This document shows, piece by piece, positions 37,123 to 46,588 of a DNA stretch of 64,000 nt. The position numbers and the translations under genes were made by a program. Origin of the DNA: Chitinophagales bacterium. Its GTDB lineage: Bacteria; Bacteroidota; Bacteroidia; Chitinophagales; UBA10324. Below the pieces are notes generated by a model. The model worked only from the letters and a program-made list of their open reading frames with translations. It made no database searches and was not told where the DNA came from. How positions within the stretch are numbered: position 1 is the first letter of the stretch; every line of letters starts with the position of its first letter. The stretch is from positions 1 through 64,000 of the forward strand of contig JACDDS010000006.1 in the NCBI GenBank assembly GCA_013816805.1. Reading direction: 5' to 3'.

Positions 37123-37689
37123 ATGAAAAAATTGGCAGTGGCTATTACCGGTGCAAGCGGAAGTATTTATGCAAAGATACTGCTGGACAAAATAGTAAAT
37201 CTGAAAGAGCAGCTTGAAGATGCAGGCTTAGTAATGAGTGATAATGCGAAGTTTGTTTGGAAGCATGAATTGAAGAATGAGGATTTTATAAATTATAAAC
37301 TTCCTGTTTATAAAAAAGATGATTTTACGGCTCCCTTTGCAAGTGGTTCTGCTGGGTATGATTCGCTGATAATATGTCCCTGTTCTATGGGTACTATGGC
37401 GAGAATTGCGTCGGGCGTTTCAGATGATCTTATAACACGTGCTGCTGATGTGATGTTAAAAGAAAGAAAAAAGTTAATCCTGGTAATCCGGGACACCCCT
37501 TACAATTTAATTCATATTCAAAACATGAAAGTGATTACCGAGGCCGGTGGTGTCATTTGCCCTGCTACTCCTTCCTTTTATTCTCTTCCTGAAAACTTTG
37601 AACAGCTTGCTGCAACGGTTGTTGACCGTGCTTTGCAATTGGCAGGCTTTGATTTGCAAACTTTTCGATGGGGGGAAGCAATTGAATAA
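37123..37689 (+). CDS. ubiX: UbiX-type flavin prenyltransferase
   Basis: 188 residues. The start KKLAVAITGASGSIYAKILL and SLIICPCSMGTMARIASGVSDDLITRAADV and LVIRDTPYNLIHIQNM are family hallmarks. The enzyme joins a prenyl group to FMN to make the cofactor of UbiD-type decarboxylases. No ubiD gene is near. It converges with the carboxylase beta gene. Confidence 0.95.
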   Translation: MKKLAVAITGASGSIYAKILLDKIVNLKEQLEDAGLVMSDNAKFVWKHELKNEDFINYKLPVYKKDDFTAPFASGSAGYDSLIICPCSMGTMARIASGVSDDLITRAADVMLKERKKLILVIRDTPYNLIHIQNMKVITEAGGVICPATPSFYSLPENFEQLAATVVDRALQLAGFDLQTFRWGEAIE

Positions 37690-37701
37690 TTGCAATTGGC
37701 T

Positions 37702-39330
37702 TTATGTTTGAATCACTCCCGGATTAAAAGATTTTGTAATAGGAGCATGGTTAGCCGCTTCAATAGTCATAGAAATTAATTTACGCGTTTCAAGCGGATC
37801 GATTATAGCATCAATCCATAAACGGGCCGCCGCATAAAACGGACTCGTTTGTTTTTCATACCGGCCTATTATTTCATTTAACAGCTTTTGTTCATCCTTA
37901 GGAGTAATTTTTTCTCCCTTCGCTTTAAGCGATGATATCTGAATCTGTAATAATGTATTCGCAGCCTGGCTGCCTCCCATAACCGCGATCTTTGCAGTCG
38001 GCCACCCGACAATAATTCTGGGGTCGAATGCCTTTCCGCACATTGCATAGTTGCCGGCTCCGTAACTATTTCCTATAATGATTGTAATTTTAGGTACTAC
38101 ACTGTTTGCAACTGCATTTACCATCTTAGCCCCATCTTTTATAATGCCACCCTGCTCTGATTTGCTTCCAACCATAAAACCGGTTACATCCTGTAAAAAA
38201 ATCAGAGGTATTTTTTTCTGATTACAATTTAAAATGAACCTGGTAGCCTTATCAGCAGAATCGGAATAAATAACTCCTCCAAACTGCATTTCACCACGTT
38301 TGGTCTTTACCACTTTACGCTGGTTAGCCACAATGCCAACTGCCCAGCCATCTATGCGGGCATAGCAACATAGAATAGATTTACCGTAACCCGCTTTGTA
38401 TTCATCATATTCAGAATTATCCACTAACCATTCAATAAGTTCATGCGTGTCGTATTGCTTGCCACTATCGGCAGGCAGAAGGCCATAAATTTCCTTTTCA
38501 TTTCTAACAGGAGCTATTGTATTAATCCGGTTAAAACCTGCTTTGTCATAGTCACCGATCTTATCTACAATGCTTCGGATGCGATCAAGGCATTCCTGAT
38601 CGTTAGCACATTTGTAATCGGTAACACCTGAAATTTCCGAATGTGTAGTAGCCCCGCCCAGCGTTTCGGCATCTACATCTTCACCAATAGCGGCTTTTAC
38701 AAGAAAGGGACCAGCAAGAAAAATGCTTCCGGTTTTATCCACAATCATTGCTTCATCACTCATTATTGGAAGGTAAGCCCCTCCCGCAACACAACTTCCC
38801 ATCACTGCCGCTATCTGGGTTATGCCTGAGGAACTCATAATTGCATTGTTCCGGAAAATTCGCCCAAAGTGCTCCTTATCCGGAAATATTTCGTCCTGCA
38901 TTGGCAAAAATACTCCAGCACTGTCCACCAGATAAATGATTGGCAACCGGTTTTCTATAGCTATTTCCTGTGCACGAAGGTTTTTTTTAGCAGTTGTGGG
39001 AAACCATGCTCCTGCTTTTACAGTAGCATCATTAGCAACGATAATACACTGTTTATTTGAAACATATCCAATAATAACAATTACTCCCCCCGCCGGGCAT
39101 CCCCCCTGCTCTTCATACATTTCATAACCCGCAAAAGCCCCAATTTCAAAAGAAGCCGCATCTTTATCGAGGAGATAAGAAATACGTTCGCGGGCAGTTA
39201 GTTTCCCTTTCTCGTGCTGTTTTTCAATATTTTTCTTTCCCCCTCCCAACTTTATCTTTTCAAGCTTGGTTCTTACACTGCTTAACAGCAGCAGGTTCTG
39301 GTCTTCGTTTTTATTATATTGTAAATCCAT
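37702..39330 (-). CDS. Acyl-CoA carboxylase beta (carboxyltransferase) subunit
   Basis: 542 residues, with the crotonase-type halves of biotin-dependent acyl-CoA carboxylases: GGGKKNIEKQHEKGKLTARERI at the start, VVANDATVKAGAWFP, FCVAGGAYLPIMSDEAMIV-like SCVAGGAYLP, and the C-terminal FLQDVTGFMVGSKSEQGGII and IIIGNSYGAGNYAMCGKAF. It is closest to the methylcrotonyl- and propionyl-CoA types. The biotin carboxylase alpha subunit is not in this window, so substrate is uncertain. Confidence 0.92.
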   Translation of the reverse strand: MDLQYNKNEDQNLLLLSSVRTKLEKIKLGGGKKNIEKQHEKGKLTARERISYLLDKDAASFEIGAFAGYEMYEEQGGCPAGGVIVIIGYVSNKQCIIVANDATVKAGAWFPTTAKKNLRAQEIAIENRLPIIYLVDSAGVFLPMQDEIFPDKEHFGRIFRNNAIMSSSGITQIAAVMGSCVAGGAYLPIMSDEAMIVDKTGSIFLAGPFLVKAAIGEDVDAETLGGATTHSEISGVTDYKCANDQECLDRIRSIVDKIGDYDKAGFNRINTIAPVRNEKEIYGLLPADSGKQYDTHELIEWLVDNSEYDEYKAGYGKSILCCYARIDGWAVGIVANQRKVVKTKRGEMQFGGVIYSDSADKATRFILNCNQKKIPLIFLQDVTGFMVGSKSEQGGIIKDGAKMVNAVANSVVPKITIIIGNSYGAGNYAMCGKAFDPRIIVGWPTAKIAVMGGSQAANTLLQIQISSLKAKGEKITPKDEQKLLNEIIGRYEKQTSPFYAAARLWIDAIIDPLETRKLISMTIEAANHAPITKSFNPGVIQT

Positions 39331-39530
39331 ATTATTTCGCTCGGAGTCAAAATTAGAAATTGATCTGTTAAATGGTCTAAATATTCAAATGACTAAATTG
39401 AAAAATCCATATCAATGATTCCTGGCTAAATATTATGGAATAATATTCATATGATAATTATAGGCCGTTCGTTTTTGAAATCTTTTTTCAATCTAATCTT
39501 CATTATTTTGCGTTCTTAAACAGATAGACC

Positions 39531-40238
39531 ATGGGCAGAATATTTGAAACACGCAAGCATAAAATCTTTGCGCGAATGGATAAGATGGCTAAAGCCTTTA
39601 CAAAGATTGGAAAAGAGATTGCCATTGCAGTAAAAACAGGAGGTGCGGATCCGAACAATAACCCCCGGCTTAGGCTAGCCATCCAGAATGCGAAAGGAGT
39701 AAACATGCCTAAAGATCGTGTTGATGCAGCAATTAAAAGGGCAACTTCAAAAGATTCAAGTAACTATGAAGAAATAATTTATGAAGGGTACGGCCCGCAT
39801 GGTGTTGCTATGATGATAGATTGTGCTACCGATAATACAACACGTACGGTAGCAAACATGCGCATGTACTTTTCCAAGGGAAATGGAAGTTTGGGTACAT
39901 CAGGCTCTGTTCAATTTCTCTTTGAAAGAAAAAGTATTTTCACAATATCCGGTGAAGGAATTAATCTCGAAGATTTAGAACTGGAACTCATTGATTATGG
40001 AGCAGAGGATATTATGGAACAGGAAAATGAAATAGTTATTTATACAAGGTTTTCTGATTTTGGCTCAATGCAAAAGGGATTAGAAAATAAAGCTATAGTT
40101 GCAAAAAGCAGTGAGAAACAGTGGATTCCTTTAACAACAAAAGAAGTTTCAGAATCAGAAGAGGAGGATGTTGCCCGACTGATAGGAATGCTGGAAGATG
40201 ATGATGACGTGCTTGAGGTATATCATAATATGAGTTAG
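39531..40238 (+). CDS. YebC/PmpR family protein
   Basis: 235 residues, with the strongly conserved start (RIFETRKHKIFARMDKMAKA), GGADPNNNPRLRLAIQNAK, NMPKDRVDAAIKRA and YEGYGPHGVAMMIDC. Members are described as transcription regulators and more recently as ribosome-associated factors helping polyproline translation. The start codon choice is fixed by the family N terminus. The gene is divergent from the carboxylase and followed 45 bases later by a Rieske oxygenase gene. Confidence 0.96.
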   Translation: MGRIFETRKHKIFARMDKMAKAFTKIGKEIAIAVKTGGADPNNNPRLRLAIQNAKGVNMPKDRVDAAIKRATSKDSSNYEEIIYEGYGPHGVAMMIDCATDNTTRTVANMRMYFSKGNGSLGTSGSVQFLFERKSIFTISGEGINLEDLELELIDYGAEDIMEQENEIVIYTRFSDFGSMQKGLENKAIVAKSSEKQWIPLTTKEVSESEEEDVARLIGMLEDDDDVLEVYHNMS

Positions 40239-40283
40239 ACCTATAATGTTCAGTTTTATTTAAAACCGGTTAACTTACCCGTA

Positions 40284-41360
40284 ATGTTATTTATTGATCC
40301 GGATATTACAAATGCTCGAACTCTTGATTCAGTTTTTTATACAAGCAAGGACTTATTTGATCAGTCAAAAGAAAAAATATTTACCCGCAGCTGGCAGTTT
40401 GCGGTTAATACGGAAGAAGTAAAAGTGCCTGGTCAAACATATCCATTTACGTTGCTGCCTGGTTTTTTAGATGAATCTCTATTAATTACAAGGGATAATA
40501 ATGACCAGCTGCATTGCATTTCAAATGTCTGTACTCACAGGGGAAATATTGTTTGTGAAAAGGGGGGCATTGAAAAGAACCTGCGATGCCGGTATCATGG
40601 AAGAAGGTTTGGACTGGATGGAAAGTTTATAGCAATGCCTGAATTTGAAGGTGTGCAATGTTTTCCTTCTGCAATGGATGACCTTGTTCCTGTATCTTTT
40701 GACTTGTACGGCAATATGATTTTTAGTTCATTGTTTCCCGCCTTTTCTTTTGAAAATGCTTTTGGCAATATGAGATCCAGATTAAACTGGATAGAGTTTG
40801 AAAATTTTAGTTTTGATCCGGAGCACTCTAAAGACTATTTAGTAAATGCCAATTGGGCATTGTATTGTGAAAATTATTTAGAGGGTTTTCACATCCCTTT
40901 TGTTCATGCTTCCTTGAATCAATTGCTTGATTATGGAAGTTATGCATATGAACTTAATGAGTATTCTAGCCTGCAAATAGGTTATGCTAAGTCCGGCGAG
41001 GAGGTTTTAAGTATTCCTAAATTATCTCAGGACTATGACAAAAAAATTGCAGCTTATTATTTTTGGATTTTTCCAAACCTGATGTTTAATTTTTATCCAT
41101 GGGGGTTATCAGTTAATATAGTTAAACCGATAACAATTAATCAGACAAAAGTTTCATTTCTTACTTTCATTTCTGACCAGGAAAAATTTAATAGGGGAGT
41201 GGTTAACATGATTGACCGGGTGGAAAGGGAGGATGAGGCAATTGTAGAAAATGTGCAGCGGGGTATCCGCTCACGGCTTTATAAATATGGAAGATATTCG
41301 CCTCTGAAAGAAAAAGGTACCCACCATTTTCATACATTGATTGCTAAATTCATGAATTGA
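40284..41360 (+). CDS. Rieske-type aromatic-ring-hydroxylase-like oxygenase
   Basis: 358 residues. The Rieske [2Fe-2S] ligands are Cys83, His85, Cys102 and His105 (VCTHRGN and CRYHGRRFGLDGK). The catalytic domain has the non-haem iron region ENYLEGFHIPFVH (His203, His208) typical of the oxygenase alpha subunit. No reductase or beta subunit is encoded beside it. In related Bacteroidota such stand-alone proteins have unknown substrates, including possible choline-, sterol- or lipid-type ones. It lies between yebC and a glycosyltransferase on one strand. Confidence 0.88.
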   Translation: MLFIDPDITNARTLDSVFYTSKDLFDQSKEKIFTRSWQFAVNTEEVKVPGQTYPFTLLPGFLDESLLITRDNNDQLHCISNVCTHRGNIVCEKGGIEKNLRCRYHGRRFGLDGKFIAMPEFEGVQCFPSAMDDLVPVSFDLYGNMIFSSLFPAFSFENAFGNMRSRLNWIEFENFSFDPEHSKDYLVNANWALYCENYLEGFHIPFVHASLNQLLDYGSYAYELNEYSSLQIGYAKSGEEVLSIPKLSQDYDKKIAAYYFWIFPNLMFNFYPWGLSVNIVKPITINQTKVSFLTFISDQEKFNRGVVNMIDRVEREDEAIVENVQRGIRSRLYKYGRYSPLKEKGTHHFHTLIAKFMN

Positions 41361-41425
41361 TTCTACTGGTAACAAGATTATCTGAATTACTAAGAATTAT
41401 ACCAGCTGATACGAAATAAACTGTA

Positions 41426-42562
41426 ATGTACTGGTATGTTATTGTAGTAGGTGTTCTTTCTTTTGCCTATGTTTTTTACATGCTGCTTTACATAAAGGGC
41501 TGGAAGAACACTCCGGAATTTGTACCATATAAAGAAAATGGAACCTCCAGGGTTTCAGTAATAATTGCTGCCAGAAACGAGGAAAGGTGTATTCGAGATT
41601 GCTTAGATGATATAGTTCATCAAACTTATGCGCCCGAATTATATGAAATAATTGTTGTAGACGATTTTTCTGAAGACGCAACCTGCACCGTGGTTGAATC
41701 ATTTAATTTACCAAACATCAGGCTCCTCTATCTAAAGGATTTTTTGTCAGAAAAATATGAAAAGCGGAGTTATAAGAAAAAAGCAATTGAAACAGCAATT
41801 CAGGAATCAAGCGGAGACCTGATAGTTACTACTGATGCTGATTGCAGAATGGGCAAAGAGTGGCTGGCTACATTGGTAAAATATTATGAAAAGAAAAGGT
41901 GTAAAATGATTATTGGACCTGTATTATTTGTGAACGGAGAGAATATATTTGAAGAATTTCAGGCTTTGGATTATTTGGGTATGGCGGCAATTGCTGCCGG
42001 AAGCCTGAATTTTAATTTCCCCACTCTTTGTAATGGCGCAAATTTACTCTATGAAAAAGAGGCTTTTAAAAAAGTAGAAGGTTACACTGGTAATGAAAAT
42101 ATTGCTTCAGGTGATGATTTGCTGCTTATGCATAAAATATGGAAGCAATGGCCGGGTGAAATATCCTATATAAAAAACAGAAGTTCAGTAGTATTAACCT
42201 ACCCGCAGCACTTCTTGAAGGATTTCTTTTCTCAGCGCCTGAGGTGGGCATCAAAATCAGGAAATTATTCTGATTGGAAAATCAAGCTTAATTTATTTTT
42301 GATCTATCTTTTTAATGTTGCATTTTTTATCAATTTCTTTTATTCATTCTTCAATTCGGCAGTTTTACCGTTATTCATCGTTCAGGCATCCATAAAGTTG
42401 GTCTTAGATTTTGTTTTGCTGTATTCGGCATGTACTTTCTTTAATCGTAAAAAGCTGCTTTCGGTATTTTTAATTTCAGAATTATTTCACTTAGCTTATA
42501 TAACTGTTACTGGGTTACTTGGAAATATAATCCGACCTGTTTGGAAAGGAAGAAAAATCTAA
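41426..42562 (+). CDS. Membrane-bound family 2 glycosyltransferase
   Basis: 378 residues. An N-terminal membrane helix (WYVIVVGVLSFAYVFYMLL) precedes the GT-A domain: SVIIAARNEERCIRDCLDDI, VVDDFSEDATC, TTDADCRMG (DxD) and SQRLRWASKSG (QxxRW), as in processive or membrane GT2 enzymes. Two or three membrane helices follow at the C terminus. It probably builds a surface or lipid-linked glycan. It lies 65 bases after the Rieske oxygenase gene. Confidence 0.92.
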   Translation: MYWYVIVVGVLSFAYVFYMLLYIKGWKNTPEFVPYKENGTSRVSVIIAARNEERCIRDCLDDIVHQTYAPELYEIIVVDDFSEDATCTVVESFNLPNIRLLYLKDFLSEKYEKRSYKKKAIETAIQESSGDLIVTTDADCRMGKEWLATLVKYYEKKRCKMIIGPVLFVNGENIFEEFQALDYLGMAAIAAGSLNFNFPTLCNGANLLYEKEAFKKVEGYTGNENIASGDDLLLMHKIWKQWPGEISYIKNRSSVVLTYPQHFLKDFFSQRLRWASKSGNYSDWKIKLNLFLIYLFNVAFFINFFYSFFNSAVLPLFIVQASIKLVLDFVLLYSACTFFNRKKLLSVFLISELFHLAYITVTGLLGNIIRPVWKGRKI

Positions 42563-42855
42563 TTGCAATGTATTTTTATGCACCATGAGTGAGGTAGATT
42601 TTACCCACTTGTAACAAAGGATCTTTCAACCAATTAAATTTTATTGCTGTCTACTTTAGAATAAAACCTAAAAATTATTTCATCCTGTCATTTTTTAGTA
42701 AGATATTGATTAAACATGCAAGGTTTTATGTTATAATTCAGCAAAATGTGCCTATTTATAGTTGTGGATACATTCCGACTCTTGGCTTTCATTTTGCTTA
42801 ACAGAGTTTAGCCTAGGTATTAGACCAGTATAAATGAGGCTTATTTCTTCCCTTA

Positions 42856-44094
42856 ATGAAAACTATTTTTGTCGACCCTGATAACGGTACTTTACAGTTA
42901 GAACCGAGCTTCTATAGCATAGGCAGTGAGCTGCAGGCCCTGCTGCAACTTACGCAGGCTGTTAACAACAATTTATCTTCGGAAGGAATTCTTAAGATGT
43001 TCATATCCATACTGATAAAGCAACTAGGAATAAATCGCTTAGCCATTTTTCTGGAAGAAGAAGGCAATTGGGAATGTAGACATTATTTTGGATTAGCACA
43101 AGAGGAATATGAGGATTTGGACAATAGATTCGAACCCGAGTTCAGGCAAATTGGTCGCATTCAAAATCACTTTTTTTCCAGATATTTTGACTTTATATTT
43201 CCGGTTTACCATAAGGATAAACCATTGCTCTATACTTTCCTTGGTGATATAATGCCGCGGGGTGAAATGGATGAACACAGTAAATTAAATTTTATTCAAG
43301 TGCTTAGTAGTATTGTTGCTATGGCTCTTGAAAACAAGCGTCTTTGTCGGGAGCAAAGAAATCAGCAGGCTTTGCGATCAGAACTAATTCAGGCAGGCGA
43401 ACTGCAGACAATGCTCATTCCGGATAATCTTCCTGATAACCACCGGATTCAGATGTCAGGGGTCTATAGTCCACATCACGAAGTAGGGGGTGATTACTAC
43501 GACTATCTTTCTCTTAATGAGGATGAATGCATGTTTTGCATAGGTGATATTTCCGGAAAGGGGGTAGCCGCCGCCTTGCTGATGGCAAACTTTCAGGCCC
43601 GGCTACGTTCTTATGCAGATCAGTATACTTCCTTAGTCGCTCTGGTTGAGAATTTAAATACTCACGTAAATAATATCACAAAAGGAGAAAAGTATATTAC
43701 TTTTTTTCTCGCGAAGTTCAACTTTGTAACCCGCGAGCTTCAATATGTAAATGCCGGTCATAATCCTGCAATACTGTATCATGGTCAGGAAATACAATAC
43801 CTAGAGGAGGGTTGCACTATTTTAGGGATGTTTGAAAAGCTTCCATATGTAAATGTTCGTACAATTCATTTACCCTCACCATTTGTCACGTTCTGCTATA
43901 CAGATGGATTGTCGGATATAGAAAACAAAAAGGGAAAGCCACTTGAAATTCATCATCTCACGGAATTCATTAAGCATTATCACATGCTGGATGCCCGTAG
44001 CCTAAATAAAAAACTGATGACGTATATTCAGCGATTCAATGGCAGCGAGTTTGCTAACGATGACGTAAGTATGCTAACCTGCAAGATATTTTAG
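42856..44094 (+). CDS. GAF-PP2C (SpoIIE/RsbU-type) phosphatase
   Basis: 412 residues. About residues 20-170 form a GAF-like sensory domain (ILKMFISILIKQLGINRLAI); the C-terminal domain is a PP2C/SpoIIE phosphatase with GGDYYDY, CIGDISGKGVAAALLMANFQ, NAGHNPAILYHG, CYTDGLSDIEN and NDDVSMLTC. It would dephosphorylate an anti-anti-sigma protein or similar partner; no RsbV/RsbW-like gene is in this window. It converges with the polymerase gene at 44112. Confidence 0.92.
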   Translation: MKTIFVDPDNGTLQLEPSFYSIGSELQALLQLTQAVNNNLSSEGILKMFISILIKQLGINRLAIFLEEEGNWECRHYFGLAQEEYEDLDNRFEPEFRQIGRIQNHFFSRYFDFIFPVYHKDKPLLYTFLGDIMPRGEMDEHSKLNFIQVLSSIVAMALENKRLCREQRNQQALRSELIQAGELQTMLIPDNLPDNHRIQMSGVYSPHHEVGGDYYDYLSLNEDECMFCIGDISGKGVAAALLMANFQARLRSYADQYTSLVALVENLNTHVNNITKGEKYITFFLAKFNFVTRELQYVNAGHNPAILYHGQEIQYLEEGCTILGMFEKLPYVNVRTIHLPSPFVTFCYTDGLSDIENKKGKPLEIHHLTEFIKHYHMLDARSLNKKLMTYIQRFNGSEFANDDVSMLTCKIF

Positions 44095-44111
44095 GTTGAT
44101 TCCTGCATAAT

Positions 44112-45572
44112 CTATGATATAAGAGATTGCCTGGACAGCAATTTTTTATTGCGGATGTCCTGGTTTATGAGTAAAGCAATATTTATAAAATAAAAGCTGC
44201 CTATTTTATCAGTTTCAATAAGATCGCTTAGGAAGGTATTTACATAAATAATTGAGAGAGAAAGCAGGACGGCCATTACATAACGCTTTTCTTCTTTTGA
44301 AAAAGTCTCATTATAGATTTGCTGGCCTTTCAAAAATATAAAGAACGTAAGTGCCATAAATAGAAGTAGTCCGATAATACCCTGTTCCGCTAAAATCAAG
44401 AGGAAATAATTATGTATGGAAGAACGCTCCGGGTTGGCGCTTACATATGTTGAAAAGCTATTAACAGTATAACTTTTGTAGTAGGTATCAAAGTTGCCGG
44501 GACCAAAACCCGTCCAAGGTTTATCAACCCACATTTTAATCCCCGCAATCCACCTGTATAACCTTTCAGCGCTCGAGACATCCTGACCCTCAAAAGTTGA
44601 TTCCAGATGTTCACCGAGAGCATTGTGATAAACAGTAGTTTCATAATTGGGTGCATAGTTTAAATAATGGTTCTGCACTGCCATATATACAAAAAATGCA
44701 ATGCTTAGAGAGAATGCTGAAATAACTGCAACCTTCGTCCATTTTGCGCGAATAACAAAGAACATGATAAGGGCAGTAATAAGTGCAAGCCAGGCGGATC
44801 GCGTGTAAGCAAAATATACACCAAGCAGTATTAATACAAACGAATAATTAAGAAATCGTTTTTTAAAAGAACCTTTAGGATACCAACTTATAGCCAATAC
44901 GACAAATGGAACTACCTCTGCCACCATGCATGCATAGTTTACATGATTTCTAAAAAAGGGAAACATTTGACCGTTTACTGTTTCAAAGGAAAAAGCGTAA
45001 CGGGCATGGCGAATCAGCGTGTATAAAACGGTAAATAGCAGTGGAAGAAAAAAACACCAGAACATTTTTTTGAACTGCGTAAGGTTTTTTACCAGTAACC
45101 CTGTAATGAAAACAAAGGTGACTATATACCAGGTTTTAGCAAGCAACCATTTTACAGATATAAATACGTCGGAGGAGTATACCGTTGCAATTAAATTCCA
45201 TACATAGTAAATAAGAAGCATAAATAAAACAGGGCTCTTAAAGAATTCCTTATCAAGCAGGGCAGGTTTCGCCAGCACATAGCCGATAAAAAGGAACATA
45301 AGTCCCACTATCAACGGTTCTGTTGGGAAATCGGTAGCAAAGCCGTTTGGAAGTGCAACCTCGATAGAAAGAGGAAGCATTGCTATTAAAATAAAATAAA
45401 TAGTTTTTGAATCATGTATGCTAAGGAAAAAAAATAAGAAAGCGCAGGGAATTAATAACAGATAATAGTTCTCTGAGTAAATACTTAATAGAATTGTAGC
45501 CAGCAACAAAATGCCGAATCCGTAAAAAGTATTCAGCCAAAACCGATCAAGAAGCTTTGGATACATCTGCAA
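44112..45572 (-). CDS. O-antigen polymerase/ligase-like membrane protein
   Basis: 486 residues with about 11-12 membrane helices and the Wzy_C-type periplasmic loop: KPWTGFGPGNFDTYY and SSIHNYFLLILAEQGIIGLL. This pattern is shared by O-antigen ligases and polymerases, so it could be Wzy or WaaL-like. Its start overlaps the end of the chain-length regulator gene by 26 bases, and the pair belongs to a minus-strand polysaccharide operon with the flippase. Confidence 0.87.
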   Translation of the reverse strand: MQMYPKLLDRFWLNTFYGFGILLLATILLSIYSENYYLLLIPCAFLFFFLSIHDSKTIYFILIAMLPLSIEVALPNGFATDFPTEPLIVGLMFLFIGYVLAKPALLDKEFFKSPVLFMLLIYYVWNLIATVYSSDVFISVKWLLAKTWYIVTFVFITGLLVKNLTQFKKMFWCFFLPLLFTVLYTLIRHARYAFSFETVNGQMFPFFRNHVNYACMVAEVVPFVVLAISWYPKGSFKKRFLNYSFVLILLGVYFAYTRSAWLALITALIMFFVIRAKWTKVAVISAFSLSIAFFVYMAVQNHYLNYAPNYETTVYHNALGEHLESTFEGQDVSSAERLYRWIAGIKMWVDKPWTGFGPGNFDTYYKSYTVNSFSTYVSANPERSSIHNYFLLILAEQGIIGLLLFMALTFFIFLKGQQIYNETFSKEEKRYVMAVLLSLSIIYVNTFLSDLIETDKIGSFYFINIALLINQDIRNKKLLSRQSLIS

Positions 45573-46554
45573 AGGCAGCTTTTATATATTTATAGCGCTC
45601 AATTAATATCACAGCTAAAGTTCCAAGTACAAAGCTAATCAGGGCACTGCCAAGAACAATTAACCAACGGATAGGTTTTGATTTTCGCTCAGCAGGAATT
45701 GCTTTTTCAAGAATATAAAGTGTAGGAACCGCATCGTTTATAGTAGATTTATATTGCTCATACATTGATTGAGTATTGTTCAGCTCCCTGATAGATCCTT
45801 TCTTTTTTTCTTCAAGCACTTTAACCTGCTCAGATGCGGCATCCATATCGGAACCTCGGGTACCTTCGGATGTTTTTATCAATCTGTCCAGCTGATCAAT
45901 GCCTCCGTATAAATTAAATCGGTGCTTCAGGTAAAAAATTGTATCAGTCATATTTTTTACTTCTGCCTCTTTATCCTTTAGCTTGCCGGCATAGATGGTC
46001 AGAATTTTGGTCTTGTTCTCATTTAATAATTTTTTATTTGCGATATCAATCTGATCTACGATCTCATTAGCCATGTCTGCTGCTACTTTTTTACCATGAT
46101 CTATAACGGTGACCACAACAGCGCCTTTTTCATTTTTTTCAACAGTCATATTATCTTCTAGTTCACGCATGACTGTATAAACAGGGTAATTTTCTTTACT
46201 CGAATCTATATCGTAGTGCTGAAAAAGCTTAAACTTATGTATGAGGTATAATTTCAACGGTTCAGAGTTCGCAATAGATAAGATACGGTCAACATCATTG
46301 CTTCCTCCGAAATAAGATTGTTCCCCTAATTCAAATAAGGCTGAACTGCTGGTAAGGTTCGGATTAAGGGGATAAAAAACAGAATCTGATTCATAATATG
46401 GCTTCATAATATGAGGATCAGAGATGATCGTGGTTGCTAAAATTGCAACGCCGCATATAATTAAAATAGGTTTTCTCCATCTCCACACAATTCTCAGAAA
46501 TGCAATCAGATTAAAGGAACTATCCATATAACAGCTTATAAAAAATTTTGGCAA
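45547..46554 (-). CDS. Wzz-like polysaccharide chain-length determinant
   Basis: 335 residues: a membrane helix at about 29-46 (PILIICGVAILATTIISDPH), a long periplasmic coiled region (AGKLKDKEAEVKNMTDTIFY and QVKVLEEKKKGSIRELNN), and a C-terminal membrane helix (WLIVLGSALISFVLGTLAVI). This is the Wzz/PCP layout, setting chain length with the polymerase. No tyrosine-kinase (BY-kinase) domain is attached. It follows the flippase gene by 34 bases. Confidence 0.85.
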   Translation of the reverse strand: MPKFFISCYMDSSFNLIAFLRIVWRWRKPILIICGVAILATTIISDPHIMKPYYESDSVFYPLNPNLTSSSALFELGEQSYFGGSNDVDRILSIANSEPLKLYLIHKFKLFQHYDIDSSKENYPVYTVMRELEDNMTVEKNEKGAVVVTVIDHGKKVAADMANEIVDQIDIANKKLLNENKTKILTIYAGKLKDKEAEVKNMTDTIFYLKHRFNLYGGIDQLDRLIKTSEGTRGSDMDAASEQVKVLEEKKKGSIRELNNTQSMYEQYKSTINDAVPTLYILEKAIPAERKSKPIRWLIVLGSALISFVLGTLAVILIERYKYIKAAFADVSKAS

Positions 46555-46588
46555 AGGTAAAAAATTATATCACACAGCCGGGGCAGGC

